Assembly: GCF_005281345.1 (NCBI RefSeq)
Contig: NZ_SZXJ01000035.1
Coordinates: 124,001-188,000 of the forward strand
Source of the DNA: Citrobacter sp. wls619
Lineage (GTDB): Bacteria > Pseudomonadota > Gammaproteobacteria > Enterobacterales > Enterobacteriaceae
Length of the DNA stretch: 64,000 nucleotides
Reading direction: 5' to 3'
Part shown: positions 30,509 through 40,607 of the stretch, in pieces
How the letters are laid out: every line of letters starts with the position of its first letter
Numbering within the stretch: position 1 is the stretch's first letter
The notes under the pieces: generated by a model
Seen by the model: only the letters and a program-made list of their open reading frames with translations
The model's database searches: none
What the model was told of the DNA's origin: nothing
Translations under genes and position numbers: made by a program

Positions 30509-31789
30509 ATGAATAGCTCAACCAATGCAGCAAAACGCTGGTGGTACATCATGCCAATCGTGTTTATCACGTATAGCCTGGCGTACCTTGACCGTGCGAA
30601 CTTTAGCTTCGCTTCCGCCGCCGGTATCAACGAGGACCTCGGCATTACCAAAGGGATCTCTTCCCTGCTGGGCGCGCTGTTTTTTCTCGGCTATTTCTTC
30701 TTCCAGATCCCAGGCGCAATTTACGCCGAACGCCGCAGCGTACGTAAACTGATTTTTGTCTGTCTGATTCTGTGGGGCGCCTGCGCGTCACTGACCGGGA
30801 TGGTCAGCAACATTCCAATGCTGGCCGCCATTCGCTTCATTCTTGGCGTCGTTGAAGCCGCGGTCATGCCTGCAATGCTGATTTATATCAGTAACTGGTT
30901 TACGAAGTCCGAGCGTTCGCGTGCCAATACCTTCCTGATCCTTGGTAACCCTGTCACCGTCCTGTGGATGTCCGTCGTGTCCGGATATCTGATCCAGGCG
31001 CTGGGCTGGCGTGAAATGTTCATCATTGAAGGTTTTCCGGCCATCATCTGGGCGTTCTGCTGGTGGGTACTGGTAAAAGACAAACCGTCGCAGGTAGGCT
31101 GGTTGTCAGAATCCGAAAAAGCCGCGCTGCAGGCCCAGTTAGAAAAAGAACAGCAGGGTATCAAAGCCGTGCGTAACTACGGCGAAGCGTTCCGCTCACG
31201 TAACGTTATCCTGCTGTGCATGCAGTACTTTGCCTGGAGTATTGGCGTCTACGGTTTTGTTCTGTGGTTGCCGTCAATTATCCGCAGCGGCGGTGCCAAC
31301 CTGGGTATGGTAGAGGTCGGTTGGCTTTCGTCCGTTCCGTATCTGGCCGCAACGGCGGCGATGATCCTGGTTTCATGGGCTTCCGATAAACTGCAAAACC
31401 GTAAGCTGTTTGTCTGGCCACTGCTGCTGATTGCCGCTTTCGCCTTTATTGGCTCCTGGGCCGTTGGCGCAGACCACTTCTGGATTTCTTACACACTGCT
31501 GGTTATCGCCGGCGCGGCGATGTACGCCCCGTATGGTCCCTTCTTCGCCATCATTCCTGAGATGTTGCCGCGCAACGTCGCTGGGGGAGCCATGGCGTTG
31601 ATCAACAGCATGGGCGCATTAGGCTCATTCTTTGGTTCCTGGTTTGTCGGCTACCTCAATGGCACCACTGGCAGCCCGTCCGCCTCATACATTTTTATGG
31701 GGGTAGCGCTTTTTGTCTCAGTGTGGCTAACTCTTATTGTTAAGCCTGCTAATAATCAACAGCTACCTATTGGCGCACGCCACGCTTAA
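30509..31789 (+). CDS. kguT: 2-ketogluconate transporter KguT (MFS, anion:cation symporter)
   Basis: A 426-residue, twelve-helix MFS protein of the anion:cation symporter group used for sugar acids (like GudP/ExuT). Family signs are AYLDRANFSFA in helix 1, GYFFFQIPGAIYAERRS after helix 2, and the long cytosolic loop after helix 6. Placement in the operon points to 2-ketogluconate as substrate. Ribosome site GAGGGCAG precedes the ATG, 64 bp after kguK. Confidence 0.82.
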   Translation: MNSSTNAAKRWWYIMPIVFITYSLAYLDRANFSFASAAGINEDLGITKGISSLLGALFFLGYFFFQIPGAIYAERRSVRKLIFVCLILWGACASLTGMVSNIPMLAAIRFILGVVEAAVMPAMLIYISNWFTKSERSRANTFLILGNPVTVLWMSVVSGYLIQALGWREMFIIEGFPAIIWAFCWWVLVKDKPSQVGWLSESEKAALQAQLEKEQQGIKAVRNYGEAFRSRNVILLCMQYFAWSIGVYGFVLWLPSIIRSGGANLGMVEVGWLSSVPYLAATAAMILVSWASDKLQNRKLFVWPLLLIAAFAFIGSWAVGADHFWISYTLLVIAGAAMYAPYGPFFAIIPEMLPRNVAGGAMALINSMGALGSFFGSWFVGYLNGTTGSPSASYIFMGVALFVSVWLTLIVKPANNQQLPIGARHA

Positions 31790-31811
31790 ATTTTAACTTA
31801 CGGAGATTCGC

Positions 31812-32786
31812 ATGAAGCCGTCCATTATTCTCTATAAAGCGTTACCTGACGATTTACTGCATCGCCTGGAAGAGCATTTTACTGTCACTCGGGTGCCTAA
31901 CCTGCGTGCGGAAACCGTAGCACAGCACGCCGCAGCCTTTGCCAGCGCGGAAGGCCTGCTGGGCTCCAGTGAAGCCGTCAATACCGCCCTGCTGGAGAAA
32001 ATGCCCAAACTGCGTGCGACCTCCACTATTTCCGTAGGCTATGACAATTTCGATGTTGAGGCCTTAAACGCACGCAAGGTGCTGCTGATGCACACGCCAA
32101 CGGTGCTGACAGAAACCGTGGCGGACACGGTAATGGCGCTGGTGTTAAGTACCGCGCGACGCGTGGTGGAAGTCGCAGAACGCGTGAAGGCAGGCGAATG
32201 GACAAAAAGCATCGGGGCCGACTGGTTTGGTACCGATGTTCACCACAAGACGCTGGGCATTGTCGGCATGGGACGCATTGGGCTGGCGCTGGCGCAACGT
32301 GCGCATTTCGGCTTTAGCATGCCGATTCTGTATAACGCGCGTCGTCACCATCAGGAAGCGGAAGAACGTTTCAACGCGCGCTACTGCGACCTGGATACAC
32401 TGCTGCAGGAATCGGATTTTGTTTGCCTGATTCTGCCGTTAACGGACGAAACCCACCACCTGTTCAGTACCGAACAGTTTGCCAAAATGAAGTCTTCTGC
32501 CATTTTCATTAACGCCGGGCGTGGCCCGGTGGTGGATGAGAACGCACTGATCGCCGCACTGCAAAGCGGGGAGATTCATGCCGCGGGCCTGGATGTGTTT
32601 GAACAAGAGCCGTTGCCGTCAGACTCACCGCTGCTGTCGCTGCCGAATGTGGTGGCGGTACCGCATATTGGTTCAGCCACGCATGAAACGCGCTATAACA
32701 TGGCGGCTTGTGCTGTGGATAACTTAATTGACGCGCTGCAGGGAAAAGTTGAGAAGAACTGCGTGAATCCGCAAGTGGCCAAATAA
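31812..32786 (+). CDS. ghrB: glyoxylate/hydroxypyruvate/2-ketogluconate reductase GhrB
   Basis: A 324-residue NAD(P)H-dependent D-2-hydroxyacid dehydrogenase. Rossmann motif [15 protein letters not shown], catalytic Arg in NAGRGPVV, Glu in FEQEP and His in [12 protein letters not shown] are present. The E. coli enzyme (YiaE) reduces glyoxylate, hydroxypyruvate and 2-ketogluconate. Here it is the last gene of the kgu operon, corresponding to kguD, the reductase that makes 6-phosphogluconate. In E. coli K-12 it stands alone at this spot, apparently what is left of this operon. Confidence 0.92.
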   Translation: MKPSIILYKALPDDLLHRLEEHFTVTRVPNLRAETVAQHAAAFASAEGLLGSSEAVNTALLEKMPKLRATSTISVGYDNFDVEALNARKVLLMHTPTVLTETVADTVMALVLSTARRVVEVAERVKAGEWTKSIGADWFGTDVHHKTLGIVGMGRIGLALAQRAHFGFSMPILYNARRHHQEAEERFNARYCDLDTLLQESDFVCLILPLTDETHHLFSTEQFAKMKSSAIFINAGRGPVVDENALIAALQSGEIHAAGLDVFEQEPLPSDSPLLSLPNVVAVPHIGSATHETRYNMAACAVDNLIDALQGKVEKNCVNPQVAK

Positions 32787-32789
32787 CAC

Positions 32790-32826
32790 AAAAGGCCGGG
32801 TAGCATTGATGCTCACCCGGCCTTTA
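32790..32826. terminator. bidirectional terminator between ghrB and yiaF
   Basis: AAAAGGCCGGGT - loop - ACCCGGCCTTT forms a long stem with A-run and T-run on either side, suited to end both convergent transcripts. Confidence 0.85.
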
Positions 32827-32847
32827 ATGTGTCTTACCGTACGGCGA

Positions 32848-33558
32848 TTACTGCGCGGCATTCACCGCAGCAGTCCATGCCTGATTAAATGCCTGATGCT
32901 GCGCCGCCAGCGGGCCAATCAGCGTATTGTACTGACTGGCCTGTTGTGAGGTTGGGAACTGGATGCCGTTCGCAACAAAGCTCACCTGCGTATCCTGCTG
33001 CGCGATAAAATCGCCTACCTGCACCAACTGCTGCGTGAAAACTTGCGCGGCTGGGATCAGCGGCTGTAACGCCTCTGCCGGTGCGGTCACGACTTTGCTG
33101 TAAACCTGATCAAAGACAGGTTTCAGGTCATCACCCTGCTTCAGCGCGCCATGGGCAGCATCTGCCTGTAGCTTCGCATTCTGCAACTGTTGTCCTAACA
33201 CGCCCAGCGCGCCATTTGCCTGACGCAGCGGTTCACGCTGAGTCATATAATCCTGAGGAACACGGATTGCGTTTACGCTATCAACAACCGGGCGCAGACC
33301 GGAGTCCATTGCCTGATTAACCTGCTGTGAATAGCCATAAAGAATCGCGTAATCGGACACAAACGGGCCAAACTGTTTTTTCTGATCGGCGGTCAGCGTC
33401 GGTAAACGCTCTCCGCTACGCATTGCAGTATTCTGCAGAAAATCGATAAACGCTTTGCGTTGATCGCCTTCTTTATCAAAACACCCACTCAGGCCAACTA
33501 CCATTAAGAGCGCCAAAACAGGCGCAAACCAGCGAGAGCAGGACTTACCTGTCGCCAT
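32848..33558 (-). CDS. yiaF: lipoprotein YiaF (DUF3053)
   Basis: A 236-residue predicted lipoprotein with a basic start, hydrophobic core and lipobox GLSGC; the lipidated Cys is followed by FD (Asp at +3, not +2). The mature part is helical and rich in Gln and Ala. Function unknown. ATG 33558 is preceded by AGGAG; the upstream extension to 33618 is not supported. Length matches E. coli. Confidence 0.88.
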   Translation of the reverse strand: MATGKSCSRWFAPVLALLMVVGLSGCFDKEGDQRKAFIDFLQNTAMRSGERLPTLTADQKKQFGPFVSDYAILYGYSQQVNQAMDSGLRPVVDSVNAIRVPQDYMTQREPLRQANGALGVLGQQLQNAKLQADAAHGALKQGDDLKPVFDQVYSKVVTAPAEALQPLIPAAQVFTQQLVQVGDFIAQQDTQVSFVANGIQFPTSQQASQYNTLIGPLAAQHQAFNQAWTAAVNAAQ

Positions 33559-33938
33559 TTTAATACTCCTTTCACCCAAAAATGCGCACAACGACACCCG
33601 CGTGCCTGACGTTGACAAGGATAGTCCAGGTCAGCCCCGCAAGATACCCTTTCCGCGTAATCTTGTCGGGGAAAATAACGGTTTCCGCCGCCCGGTGTTT
33701 TGCTCAACAATGCTCCATTCACATAACGGCGCTCTATTTTAGTCATCTTTACAATTGGAAGGGTTCGATCGGAGATCCCGACCTTTATCAGTTCGTTAGC
33801 CAACTAAAGGTTGTCACCCGCGATTCGCTGAAACGAATCCACAACGCATACCTTAAATTCGCCTTCATTTTTTCCGACTACGCTTAATGAGCTTCGATGA
33901 AATTCACGATCCCGCTGTGTGATTTATAGGAGTTCTCA
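33559..33938. other. intergenic region yiaF-yiaG, no gene recognised
   Basis: A 380-bp divergent spacer that must hold promoters for yiaF and yiaG. I see no coding sequence with family features. A TAGGAG ribosome site directly precedes yiaG. Confidence 0.5.
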
Positions 33939-34229
33939 ATGGAATACAAAGATCCTATGTTTGAACTGCTAAGCAGTCTGGAGCAGATTGTTTTTAAAGA
34001 TGTATCGCAGACGGTTACTCAGACGCAAAAAACCAACCCTTTCGCTGAATTTGAACAACTACGACGAGGGACAGGTTTAAAAACAGATGATTTCGCCCGG
34101 GTGATGGGCGTGACGGTCGCGATGGTTCATGAATGGGAGTCTAAACGCGTGAAGCCATCCAGTACCGAATTGAAGTTGATGCGCCTGATTCAGGCAGATC
34201 CACGATTAAGTAAGCAGTTGATGGATTAA
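33939..34229 (+). CDS. yiaG: XRE/HipB-type DNA-binding protein YiaG
   Basis: A 96-residue protein with a C-terminal helix-turn-helix (LRRGTGLKTDDFARVMGVTVAMVHEWESKRVKPS), similar to antitoxin-like HigA/MqsA C-terminal domains. No toxin gene lies beside it. In E. coli it is an orphan regulator of unknown target. Position upstream of cspA matches. Confidence 0.9.
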   Translation: MEYKDPMFELLSSLEQIVFKDVSQTVTQTQKTNPFAEFEQLRRGTGLKTDDFARVMGVTVAMVHEWESKRVKPSSTELKLMRLIQADPRLSKQLMD

Positions 34230-34312
34230 GTTATTTTCAAATTTATCCTAAGAGCGGTCCTACTGAAGGGCCGTTCCTCCACTGCCAATATCCACAAAAA
34301 AGAAAATAGTAG

Positions 34313-34341
34313 TTGCATCCACCGGCGTAAAATGAGTTAAT
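34313..34341 (+). promoter_or_regulatory. cspA promoter
   Basis: TTGCAT (34313-34318), 17-bp spacer, GTTAAT (34336-34341), with an A-rich UP-like stretch just upstream. The expected transcript start is about 34349. Confidence 0.7.
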
Positions 34342-34348
34342 GCGCTCA

Positions 34349-34509
34349 ACGGTTTGACGTACAGACCATTACAGCAGTTTAGTAAGGCAAGTCCCTTCAA
34401 GAGTTATCGTTGATACCCTTCGTAGTGAGCATTTCCTTTACTGTTAAAAAATCTGTAAAGCACGCCATATCGCCGAAAGGCACACTTATTTTTTAAAAGG
34501 TAATACACT
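34349..34509 (+). promoter_or_regulatory. cspA 5' untranslated thermosensor leader with cold box
   Basis: About 160 nt of untranslated leader. It begins ACGGTTTGACGTACAGACC, the cold-box segment, and ends with GCCGAAAGGCACAC before the ribosome site AAAGGTAAT. In E. coli this leader refolds below 20 degrees into a translation-competent form. Conservation with E. coli is strong. Confidence 0.9.
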
Positions 34510-34722
34510 ATGTCCGGTAAAATGACTGGTATCGTAAAATGGTTCAACGCTGACAAAGGCTTCGGCTTCATCACTCCTGACGATGGCTCTAAAGACGTGT
34601 TCGTACACTTCTCTGCTATCCAGAACGATGGCTACAAATCCCTGGACGAAGGTCAGAAAGTTTCCTTCACCATCGAAAGCGGCGCTAAAGGCCCGGCAGC
34701 TGGCAACGTAACCAGCCTGTAA
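34510..34722 (+). CDS. cspA: major cold shock protein CspA
   Basis: A 70-residue OB-fold RNA/ssDNA-binding protein with RNP1 (KGFGFITP) and RNP2 (VFVHF). It melts RNA secondary structure after cold shock. It is preceded by the long thermosensing leader and followed by a strong terminator at 34747-34776. Confidence 0.98.
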
Positions 34723-34746
34723 GCTTAAAAAGCTCAAGATTCTGAA

Positions 34747-34776
34747 TCCCTGCCAAACGGCGGGGATTTTTTTTTA
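34747..34776 (+). terminator. Rho-independent terminator of cspA
   Basis: TCCCTGCC AAAC GGCGGGGA stem-loop followed by a run of nine T. Confidence 0.92.
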
Positions 34777-34835
34777 TTTGTTCTCCGCGCCCCCTCTCCC
34801 GAACGCGTCTTTGCATTACTTTACCCATCACACCT

Positions 34836-34866
34836 TTGACCTTTCCCTAAGGGCAAGCTTTATAGT
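34836..34866 (+). promoter_or_regulatory. CueR-type promoter of cueP
   Basis: TTGACC (34836-34841), a 19-bp spacer, then TATAGT (34861-34866). The over-long spacer holds the dyad at 34839-34859 (ACCTTTCC...GGCAAGCT), close to the CueR boxes of copA and cueO. A 19-bp spacer with central dyad is the hallmark of MerR-family activation. Confidence 0.82.
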
Positions 34867-34908
34867 GAGCGAGTTTATATTCCACAATTTTCACAAGGAA
34901 TTGAAGCT

Positions 34909-35448
34909 ATGTCGAAATCCTCACTGCTGTTATTTTTAGGTTTGCTCACAACCGGTAGCGCCTTAGCGGCAACGCCGGAAGCCAATTTCCTGGCTGAACA
35001 CGGACTCAGCGGGAAATCCGTCGAGCAAATCGTCGAGACCATTGACCAATCACCGCAGAGTCGCCCGCTGCCGTACTCAGCGTCCATCACCAGCACCGCG
35101 CTGAAGCTCTCTTCGGGCGACCAGGTGTATACGATGCCGCTCGGCGATAAGTTCTATCTGTCATTTGCCCCTTATGAGTGGCAAACGCACCCTTGTTTCA
35201 ACCACAGCCTTTCCGGTTGTCAGGGCGAAATGCCTGGGAAAAAATTCAACGTCAAAGTGACGGATAGCAAAGGGGATGTGGTGGTACAAAAAGCGATGAA
35301 GAGCGGCCGTAATGGCTTTGTCGGGGTATGGCTACCGCGCAATATGGAAGGCACCATCGCAGTAAGCTACAACGGTAAAACGGCGGAGTATCCTGTTAAG
35401 ACGATGGAAGACAGCCAGACCTGTCTGACAAAATTGCAGTTGCGCTAA
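34909..35448 (+). CDS. cueP: periplasmic copper-binding protein CueP
   Basis: A 179-residue secreted protein with a signal peptide (cleavage near SALAA, residue 21). It keeps the three conserved cysteines of CueP at positions 96, 104 (CFNHSLSGCQGE) and 172. In Salmonella CueP is the main periplasmic copper store, supplies copper to the superoxide dismutase SodCII and substitutes for the Cus system. E. coli lacks it and has hokA/insertion sequences at this site. Location between cspA and glyS equals Salmonella. The MerR-type promoter at 34836-34866 indicates copper induction by CueR. Confidence 0.9.
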   Translation: MSKSSLLLFLGLLTTGSALAATPEANFLAEHGLSGKSVEQIVETIDQSPQSRPLPYSASITSTALKLSSGDQVYTMPLGDKFYLSFAPYEWQTHPCFNHSLSGCQGEMPGKKFNVKVTDSKGDVVVQKAMKSGRNGFVGVWLPRNMEGTIAVSYNGKTAEYPVKTMEDSQTCLTKLQLR

Positions 35449-35460
35449 CAACATAAAAAA

Positions 35461-35492
35461 ATGCCGGATAAGGCGAAGCCGCCATCCGGCAT
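35461..35492. repeat. REP unit between cueP and glyS, possible bidirectional terminator
   Basis: ATGCCGGATAAGGCG...CGCCATCCGGCAT palindrome flanked by AAAAAA on the left and TTTTC on the right, between convergent genes. Confidence 0.8.
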
Positions 35493-35514
35493 TTTCTAAA
35501 TCAGCGCAGGGCCG

Positions 35515-37584
35515 TTACTGCAGCAGCGAAATATCCGCCACGCGCAGGAACAGCTCGCGCAGTTTTTCGAGCATAGACAGACGGTTAATACGCAGATCTT
35601 TATCTTCTACGTTAACCATCACTTTCTCGAAGAACGCATCGACCGGTTCACGCAGCGCCGATAGCTCAACCAGCGCTTCCTGGTAATGCCCGGCTGCAAA
35701 GACAGGCTCCAGCTTGTCGCGCAGCACCACTACCTGCATCGCCAGCGCAATTTCTTCCGGCTCTTTCAGCGTTGCCGCATTTACGCGGTCATTCAACGTC
35801 TCTTCAGACTTCGCCAGGATGTTCGATACACGCTTGTTCGCCGCAGCCAGCGCGGACGCGGCTTCCAGCGTACGGAAGTGCGAAACCGCCTTCATACGCG
35901 CGTCGAAATCAGCCGGACGAGTCGGACGACGCGCCAGCACGGCCTGAATGGTATCGACGGTGTAACCCTCGTCCTGATACCAGGCGCGGAAACGACCCAG
36001 CATGAAGTCGATAACGTCATCCACCACGTTGGCGTTGGTCAGCTTGTCACCATACAGACGAACCGCTTCTTCCGTCAGCGTTTGCAGATCCAGATTCAGG
36101 TTCTTCTCAACGATGATACGCAGCACGCCCAGCGCGGCACGACGCAGCGCAAACGGGTCTTTGTCACCTTTCGGATGCTGACCGATACCGAAGATACCCG
36201 CCAGAGTATCCATCTTATCGGCAATCGCCACGGCACAGGCAACCGGGTTAGACGGCAGATCATCACCGGCGAAGCGCGGCTGATACTGCTCGTTCAACGC
36301 CACAGCCACATCTTCCGCTTCGCCATCATGACGTGCGTAGTGCATGCCCATTACGCCCTGGGTGTCGGTGAACTCGAAGACCATGTTGGTCATCAGGTCG
36401 CACTTAGACAGCAGGCCAGCACGCGTTGCGTGGTTTACATCAGCGCCAATCTGTTCGGCAATCCAACCCGCCAGCACCTGAATACGATCAGTCTTGTCAC
36501 GCAGCGTACCCAGTTGCTGTTGGAACAGCACGGTTTGCAGACGCGGCAGATGGTCTTCCAGACGTTTTTTACGGTCAGTATTGAAGAAGAACTCGGCATC
36601 CGCCAGACGCGGACGAACCACCTTCTCGTTACCGGAGATAATCTGGCTCGGATCTTTCGATTCGATATTGGCAACGAAGATAAAGTTCGGCAGCAGTTTG
36701 CCGTCGTTCGCATAAACCGGGAAGTACTTCTGGTCACCTTTCATGGTGTGTACCAGCGCTTCAGACGGCACCGCGAGGAATTTCTCTTCGAACTTCGCAG
36801 TCAACACTACCGGCCATTCCACCAGCGAGGTGACTTCTTCCAGCAGGCTTTCACTCAGGTCAGCATTACCGCCAATCTTACGCGCCGCTTCTTCAGCATC
36901 GGCTTTGATTTTCGCTTTACGCTCAGCGTAATCCGCAATCACTTTGCCGCGCTGGCGCAGGATTTCTGGGTACTGGTCGGCAGAATCGATGGTGAATTCC
37001 GGCTCGCCCATAAAGCGATGACCGCGGATCACGCGATCGGACTGAATACCCAGAATCGTTGCCGAAATCACTTTGTCGCCCAGCAGCAGAGTCACCGTGT
37101 GAACCGGACGCACGAAGTGGACGTCAGACGCGCCCCAGCGCATCAGTTTCGGGATCGGCAGCTTCGCCAGCGAAGTCGCAATCATGTTCGGCAGCAGCGT
37201 TTCTGCGCTTTCGCCTTTCACGTGCGCACGGTACAGCAGCCACTCACCTTTATCAGTCGTCAGACGTTCAGCCTGATCAACGGTGATACCACAACCACGC
37301 GCCCAACCTTCTGCCGCTTTACTCGGTTTACCTTCAGCATCAAACGCCTGGGCAATGGCCGGTCCGCGCTTCTCAACTTCACGATCGGGTTGAGATTCCG
37401 CCAGGGCAGCGACTTTCAGCGCCAGACGACGCGGCGCGGCAAACCACTCAACATTGCCGTGCGCGAGGCCTGCGTTATCCAGCTCCGCGGTGAAGTTCGC
37501 AGCAAAGGACTCAGCCAGGCTGCGCAGTGCTTTTGGTGGCAGCTCTTCAGTGCCGATTTCCACCAGAAAAGTTTTCTCAGACAT
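35515..37584 (-). CDS. glyS: glycyl-tRNA synthetase beta subunit
   Basis: A 689-residue beta chain of the alpha2-beta2 glycyl-tRNA synthetase. It begins with [22 protein letters not shown], contains an HD-like segment and ends with the anticodon-binding-like domain ([22 protein letters not shown]). It is required for tRNA binding. It follows glyQ by 9 bp in the same operon. Length matches E. coli. Confidence 0.97.
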   Translation of the reverse strand: MSEKTFLVEIGTEELPPKALRSLAESFAANFTAELDNAGLAHGNVEWFAAPRRLALKVAALAESQPDREVEKRGPAIAQAFDAEGKPSKAAEGWARGCGITVDQAERLTTDKGEWLLYRAHVKGESAETLLPNMIATSLAKLPIPKLMRWGASDVHFVRPVHTVTLLLGDKVISATILGIQSDRVIRGHRFMGEPEFTIDSADQYPEILRQRGKVIADYAERKAKIKADAEEAARKIGGNADLSESLLEEVTSLVEWPVVLTAKFEEKFLAVPSEALVHTMKGDQKYFPVYANDGKLLPNFIFVANIESKDPSQIISGNEKVVRPRLADAEFFFNTDRKKRLEDHLPRLQTVLFQQQLGTLRDKTDRIQVLAGWIAEQIGADVNHATRAGLLSKCDLMTNMVFEFTDTQGVMGMHYARHDGEAEDVAVALNEQYQPRFAGDDLPSNPVACAVAIADKMDTLAGIFGIGQHPKGDKDPFALRRAALGVLRIIVEKNLNLDLQTLTEEAVRLYGDKLTNANVVDDVIDFMLGRFRAWYQDEGYTVDTIQAVLARRPTRPADFDARMKAVSHFRTLEAASALAAANKRVSNILAKSEETLNDRVNAATLKEPEEIALAMQVVVLRDKLEPVFAAGHYQEALVELSALREPVDAFFEKVMVNVEDKDLRINRLSMLEKLRELFLRVADISLLQ

Positions 37585-37593
37585 GGCCGCCTC

Positions 37594-38505
37594 TTATTTG
37601 TCTTTGTTGCACATCGGGAAGCCAAGGGCTTCACGGGAAGCGTAGTAAGCTTCTGCCACTGCTTTGGTCAACGTGCGAATGCGCAGGATGTAGCGCTGGC
37701 GCTCGGTGACAGAGATGGCTTTGCGCGCATCCAGCAGGTTGAAGCTATGGGCGGCTTTCAGAATACGTTCATACGCAGGCAACGGCAGCGGGTTTTCCAG
37801 CGCCAGCAGCTGCTGTGCTTCTTTCTCGTACTGCTCGAAGCAGGTGAACAGGAAGTCCACATCGGCGTATTCGAAGTTGTAAGTGGATTGCTCCACTTCG
37901 TTCTGATGGAACACGTCGCCGTAGGTTGTTTTGCCCAGCGGACCGTCGCTCCAGACCAGGTCGTAAACGCTGTCTACGCCCTGAATGTACATGGCCAGAC
38001 GTTCCAGACCGTAGGTGATTTCCCCGGTAACTGGCTTACATTCCAGGCCACCAACCTGCTGGAAGTAGGTGAACTGCGTGACTTCCATGCCGTTCAGCCA
38101 CACTTCCCAACCGAGACCCCAGGCACCCAACGTCGGGTTTTCCCAGTTATCTTCCACGAAACGGATATCGTGAATGGTCGGGTCCATACCCAGCTCTTTC
38201 AGAGAACCCAGGTACAGTTCCTGAATATTGTCCGGTGACGGCTTAATCACTACCTGGAACTGATAGTAGTGCTGTAAGCGGTTCGGGTTTTCGCCATAGC
38301 GCCCGTCGGTCGGACGACGAGAAGGCTGCACATAAGCAGTCGCCATCGGTTCCGGCCCCAGTGCACGCAGGCAGGTCATTGGGTGAGATGTTCCCGCGCC
38401 GACTTCCATGTCCAATGGTTGAACGATGGTGCAGCCCTGGCGAGCCCAGTAATCCTGTAAGGTCAGGATCAAGCCCTGGAAGGTCCTGGTATCAAACTTT
38501 TGCAT
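37594..38505 (-). CDS. glyQ: glycyl-tRNA synthetase alpha subunit
   Basis: A 303-residue class II catalytic chain that binds ATP and glycine. Class II motifs are readable: [23 protein letters not shown] region (motif 2 neighbourhood), [13 protein letters not shown] and [15 protein letters not shown] (motif 3). Operon order glyQ-glyS as in E. coli. Confidence 0.97.
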
Positions 38506-38600
38506 ATTATTTCGTGCTGGATACGTGTGGATTTAAAGGAAGCGATCAGTATACCCGCTGGCTGCAAGATATACAGTACGAAACGGGAAAAAGGGGGAAC

Positions 38601-38909
38601 TTAGCGCATGGAAAGGTGCAAAAACTGCCCGTCTGCGTCAAATGAGCAGACAAAACTCTCTTTACGGAAGGTAGAACCGCGCATCTCATAGCTACCCTGG
38701 AATTGCTCAAGACCGGTGATAGCAATTTTCTGGGCACCCGTATTATAAAGTTCCGATGCTTCGCTTTTGCACAATGACTCCATATCCAGCGAACGCGTAG
38801 CAGTAATTTTGCCCTTTTGCGCTTTCTGCACGGGTGCTGACGATTGTGGATCGGCGCACCCCGCCAGCAGCAGCGTGAGGATGGCTGGAAAGAAATACTT
38901 CATCATCAT
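38601..38909 (-). CDS. ysaB: small lipoprotein YsaB
   Basis: A 102-residue lipoprotein. MMMKYFFPAILTLLLAGC gives a signal peptide with lipobox LLAGC. The mature part ends SFVCSFDADGQFLHLSMR, almost the same as E. coli YsaB. Function unknown. The frame upstream to 39041 is longer but homology starts at 38909. It is divergent from yiaH. Confidence 0.86.
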   Translation of the reverse strand: MMMKYFFPAILTLLLAGCADPQSSAPVQKAQKGKITATRSLDMESLCKSEASELYNTGAQKIAITGLEQFQGSYEMRGSTFRKESFVCSFDADGQFLHLSMR

Positions 38910-39080
38910 TTTATTACCGCCTGGTTTGCTGGTCAGTCTTATTATTAGTGTCTGGAAACAGATCCTATTGTGAGAATCTCCCCAGGCCATCACAAGCTTT
39001 AGCGTAATAACTCGGATTAATCCAGTGAGCGATGTTCGCAAATACCAGTCAGACTTTTTTTAGTGAAGACAGAGGAACTG

Positions 39081-40076
39081 ATGCAGCCCAAAATTTTCTG
39101 GATTGATAACTTACGCGGGATAGCCTGTTTAATGGTTGTGATGATTCACACCACGACCTGGTACATCACCAATGCGCAAAGCGTCAGCCCGGTAAATTGG
39201 GATCTTGCCAATGTGCTAAATTCAGCTTCTCGCGTTAGCGTCCCGCTGTTTTTTATGATCTCGGGTTATCTCTTTTTCGGCGAGCGCAGCGCCAGACCGC
39301 GACATTTCATCCGCATCGCATTGTGTATTCTGTTTTACAGCACCGTGGCACTGGCCTACATCCTGCTGTTCACCTCGATCAACGCTGAGCTATCGTTGAA
39401 AAACCTGCTGCAAAAACCGGTGTTCTACCACCTGTGGTTTTTCTTCGCTATTGCCGTTATCTACCTGGTATCCCCACTGATTCAGGTGAAAAATATCAGC
39501 GGAAAAATGCTGCTGGCAGTGATGGTCGTGATTGGCGTTATTGCCAATCCCAACACCGTATCGCAAAAAATTGGCGGCTTTGAGTGGCTACCCATCAACC
39601 TGTACATCAGTGGCGATACGTTCTACTACATTCTGTACGGCATGCTGGGCCGGGCAATTGGCATGATGGAGACACAAAAGCGCTCACTCACCTGGCTCTG
39701 CGCAGCGTTGTGTCTCGTCGCCGTGTTTGTTATTTCCCGCGGGACGCTGCATGAACTCCAGTGGCGAGGCAATTTTGCCGATACCTGGTATCTCTATTGT
39801 GGCCCGGCGGTATTTATCTTTGCTGCATCGCTCCTGACGCTGGTTAAAAACACGCTCAGCACACGCACACTGCCCATACTGGGGCTTATTTCCCGTCACT
39901 CGTTAGGTATTTACGGTTTCCACGCGCTGATCATTCATGCGCTACGTACCCGCGGCATTGAACTCAAAAACTGGCCACCGCTGGATATGCTATGGATTTT
40001 TAGCGCCACGCTGGCGGGTAGTTTGCTGTTGTCGATATTGTTGCAGCGTATCGATACGCGCAGGCTGGTGAGTTAG
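39081..40076 (+). CDS. yiaH: acyltransferase-3 family membrane protein YiaH (WecH/OafA type)
   Basis: A 331-residue, ten-helix membrane O-acetyltransferase (Acyl_transf_3). The N-terminal [20 protein letters not shown] contains the catalytic-type R and H, and [16 protein letters not shown] follows. The E. coli protein (WecH) O-acetylates enterobacterial common antigen. ATG 39081 is preceded by AGAGGA. The stop overlaps the convergent yiaB stop by 4 bp. Confidence 0.9.
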   Translation: MQPKIFWIDNLRGIACLMVVMIHTTTWYITNAQSVSPVNWDLANVLNSASRVSVPLFFMISGYLFFGERSARPRHFIRIALCILFYSTVALAYILLFTSINAELSLKNLLQKPVFYHLWFFFAIAVIYLVSPLIQVKNISGKMLLAVMVVIGVIANPNTVSQKIGGFEWLPINLYISGDTFYYILYGMLGRAIGMMETQKRSLTWLCAALCLVAVFVISRGTLHELQWRGNFADTWYLYCGPAVFIFAASLLTLVKNTLSTRTLPILGLISRHSLGIYGFHALIIHALRTRGIELKNWPPLDMLWIFSATLAGSLLLSILLQRIDTRRLVS

Positions 40077-40438
40077 GATTCTCCAGACAGCTCGTTTTCA
40101 GACGAACGCTGCAGTAACACTTGCCCCAGTAAACTCACAAAGAATGCCGCTGGGTATAACCCCATTTCGAGGGGTAACAGGCTGGCATTCCACACCCCCA
40201 CCAGCAGTAACCCGACGGTTATCAGCGCCACCATCTGACACACAGAAGCGAAACGTTCGTCGTTCTGATTGAGATTTACAGCACGCTGATAAGCGTACGT
40301 CACAAACATTCCCGTCATCAGCACGCCGAAAAAATAGCCTTTGCCACTCAATAACGGGCACGCCCGCCATAAGCCAATAACGTAAATGAGTGCGCCGGAA
40401 AGAAACAATAGCCATGGCAATAGCCTTGTCGTCTTCAT
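40073..40438 (-). CDS. yiaB: YiaA/YiaB family inner-membrane protein
   Basis: A 121-residue protein with four hydrophobic helices in two YiaAB repeats ([22 protein letters not shown] is the family mark). It is closest to E. coli YiaB; the longer paralogue yiaA, next door in E. coli, is not present here. Function unknown. Start ATG 40438 has a GGAG site. It is convergent with yiaH, with a 4-bp overlap. Confidence 0.85.
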   Translation of the reverse strand: MKTTRLLPWLLFLSGALIYVIGLWRACPLLSGKGYFFGVLMTGMFVTYAYQRAVNLNQNDERFASVCQMVALITVGLLLVGVWNASLLPLEMGLYPAAFFVSLLGQVLLQRSSENELSGES

Positions 40439-40574
40439 TGGGATCTCCTTATCCTCTACCACGGATACAATATGAATAACCCACTCAAGACAATACAGAA
40501 AAACGCTATCTCACTGAGATTTCAGATTACATTCATGCACATAAATTATTGATTCAATGAAAACATACATGAGG

Positions 40575-40600
40575 AAAATCCCCTCTGCGCATCAGAGGGG
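40575..40600 (-). terminator. terminator after xylB
   Basis: CCCCTCTG - CGCAT - CAGAGGGG stem; on the minus strand it is followed by ATTTTCC. It lies 8 bp beyond the xylB stop. Confidence 0.72.
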
Positions 40601-40607
40601 AACACGA

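Noticed and set aside
27636-32786. The kgu operon as a recent horizontal insertion
   Set aside because: No integrase, insertion sequence, tRNA or flanking direct repeat is visible, and base composition looks like the neighbours; loss in E. coli is as likely as gain here.
33939-34229. YiaG as antitoxin of a toxin-antitoxin pair
   Set aside because: No small toxin gene lies beside it; both neighbours (yiaF, cspA) are unrelated.
35686-38238. An 850-codon open plus-strand frame opposite glyS and glyQ
   Set aside because: It is a long shadow frame of two essential, strongly conserved genes; its translation is His/Arg/Gln-rich without any family signature.
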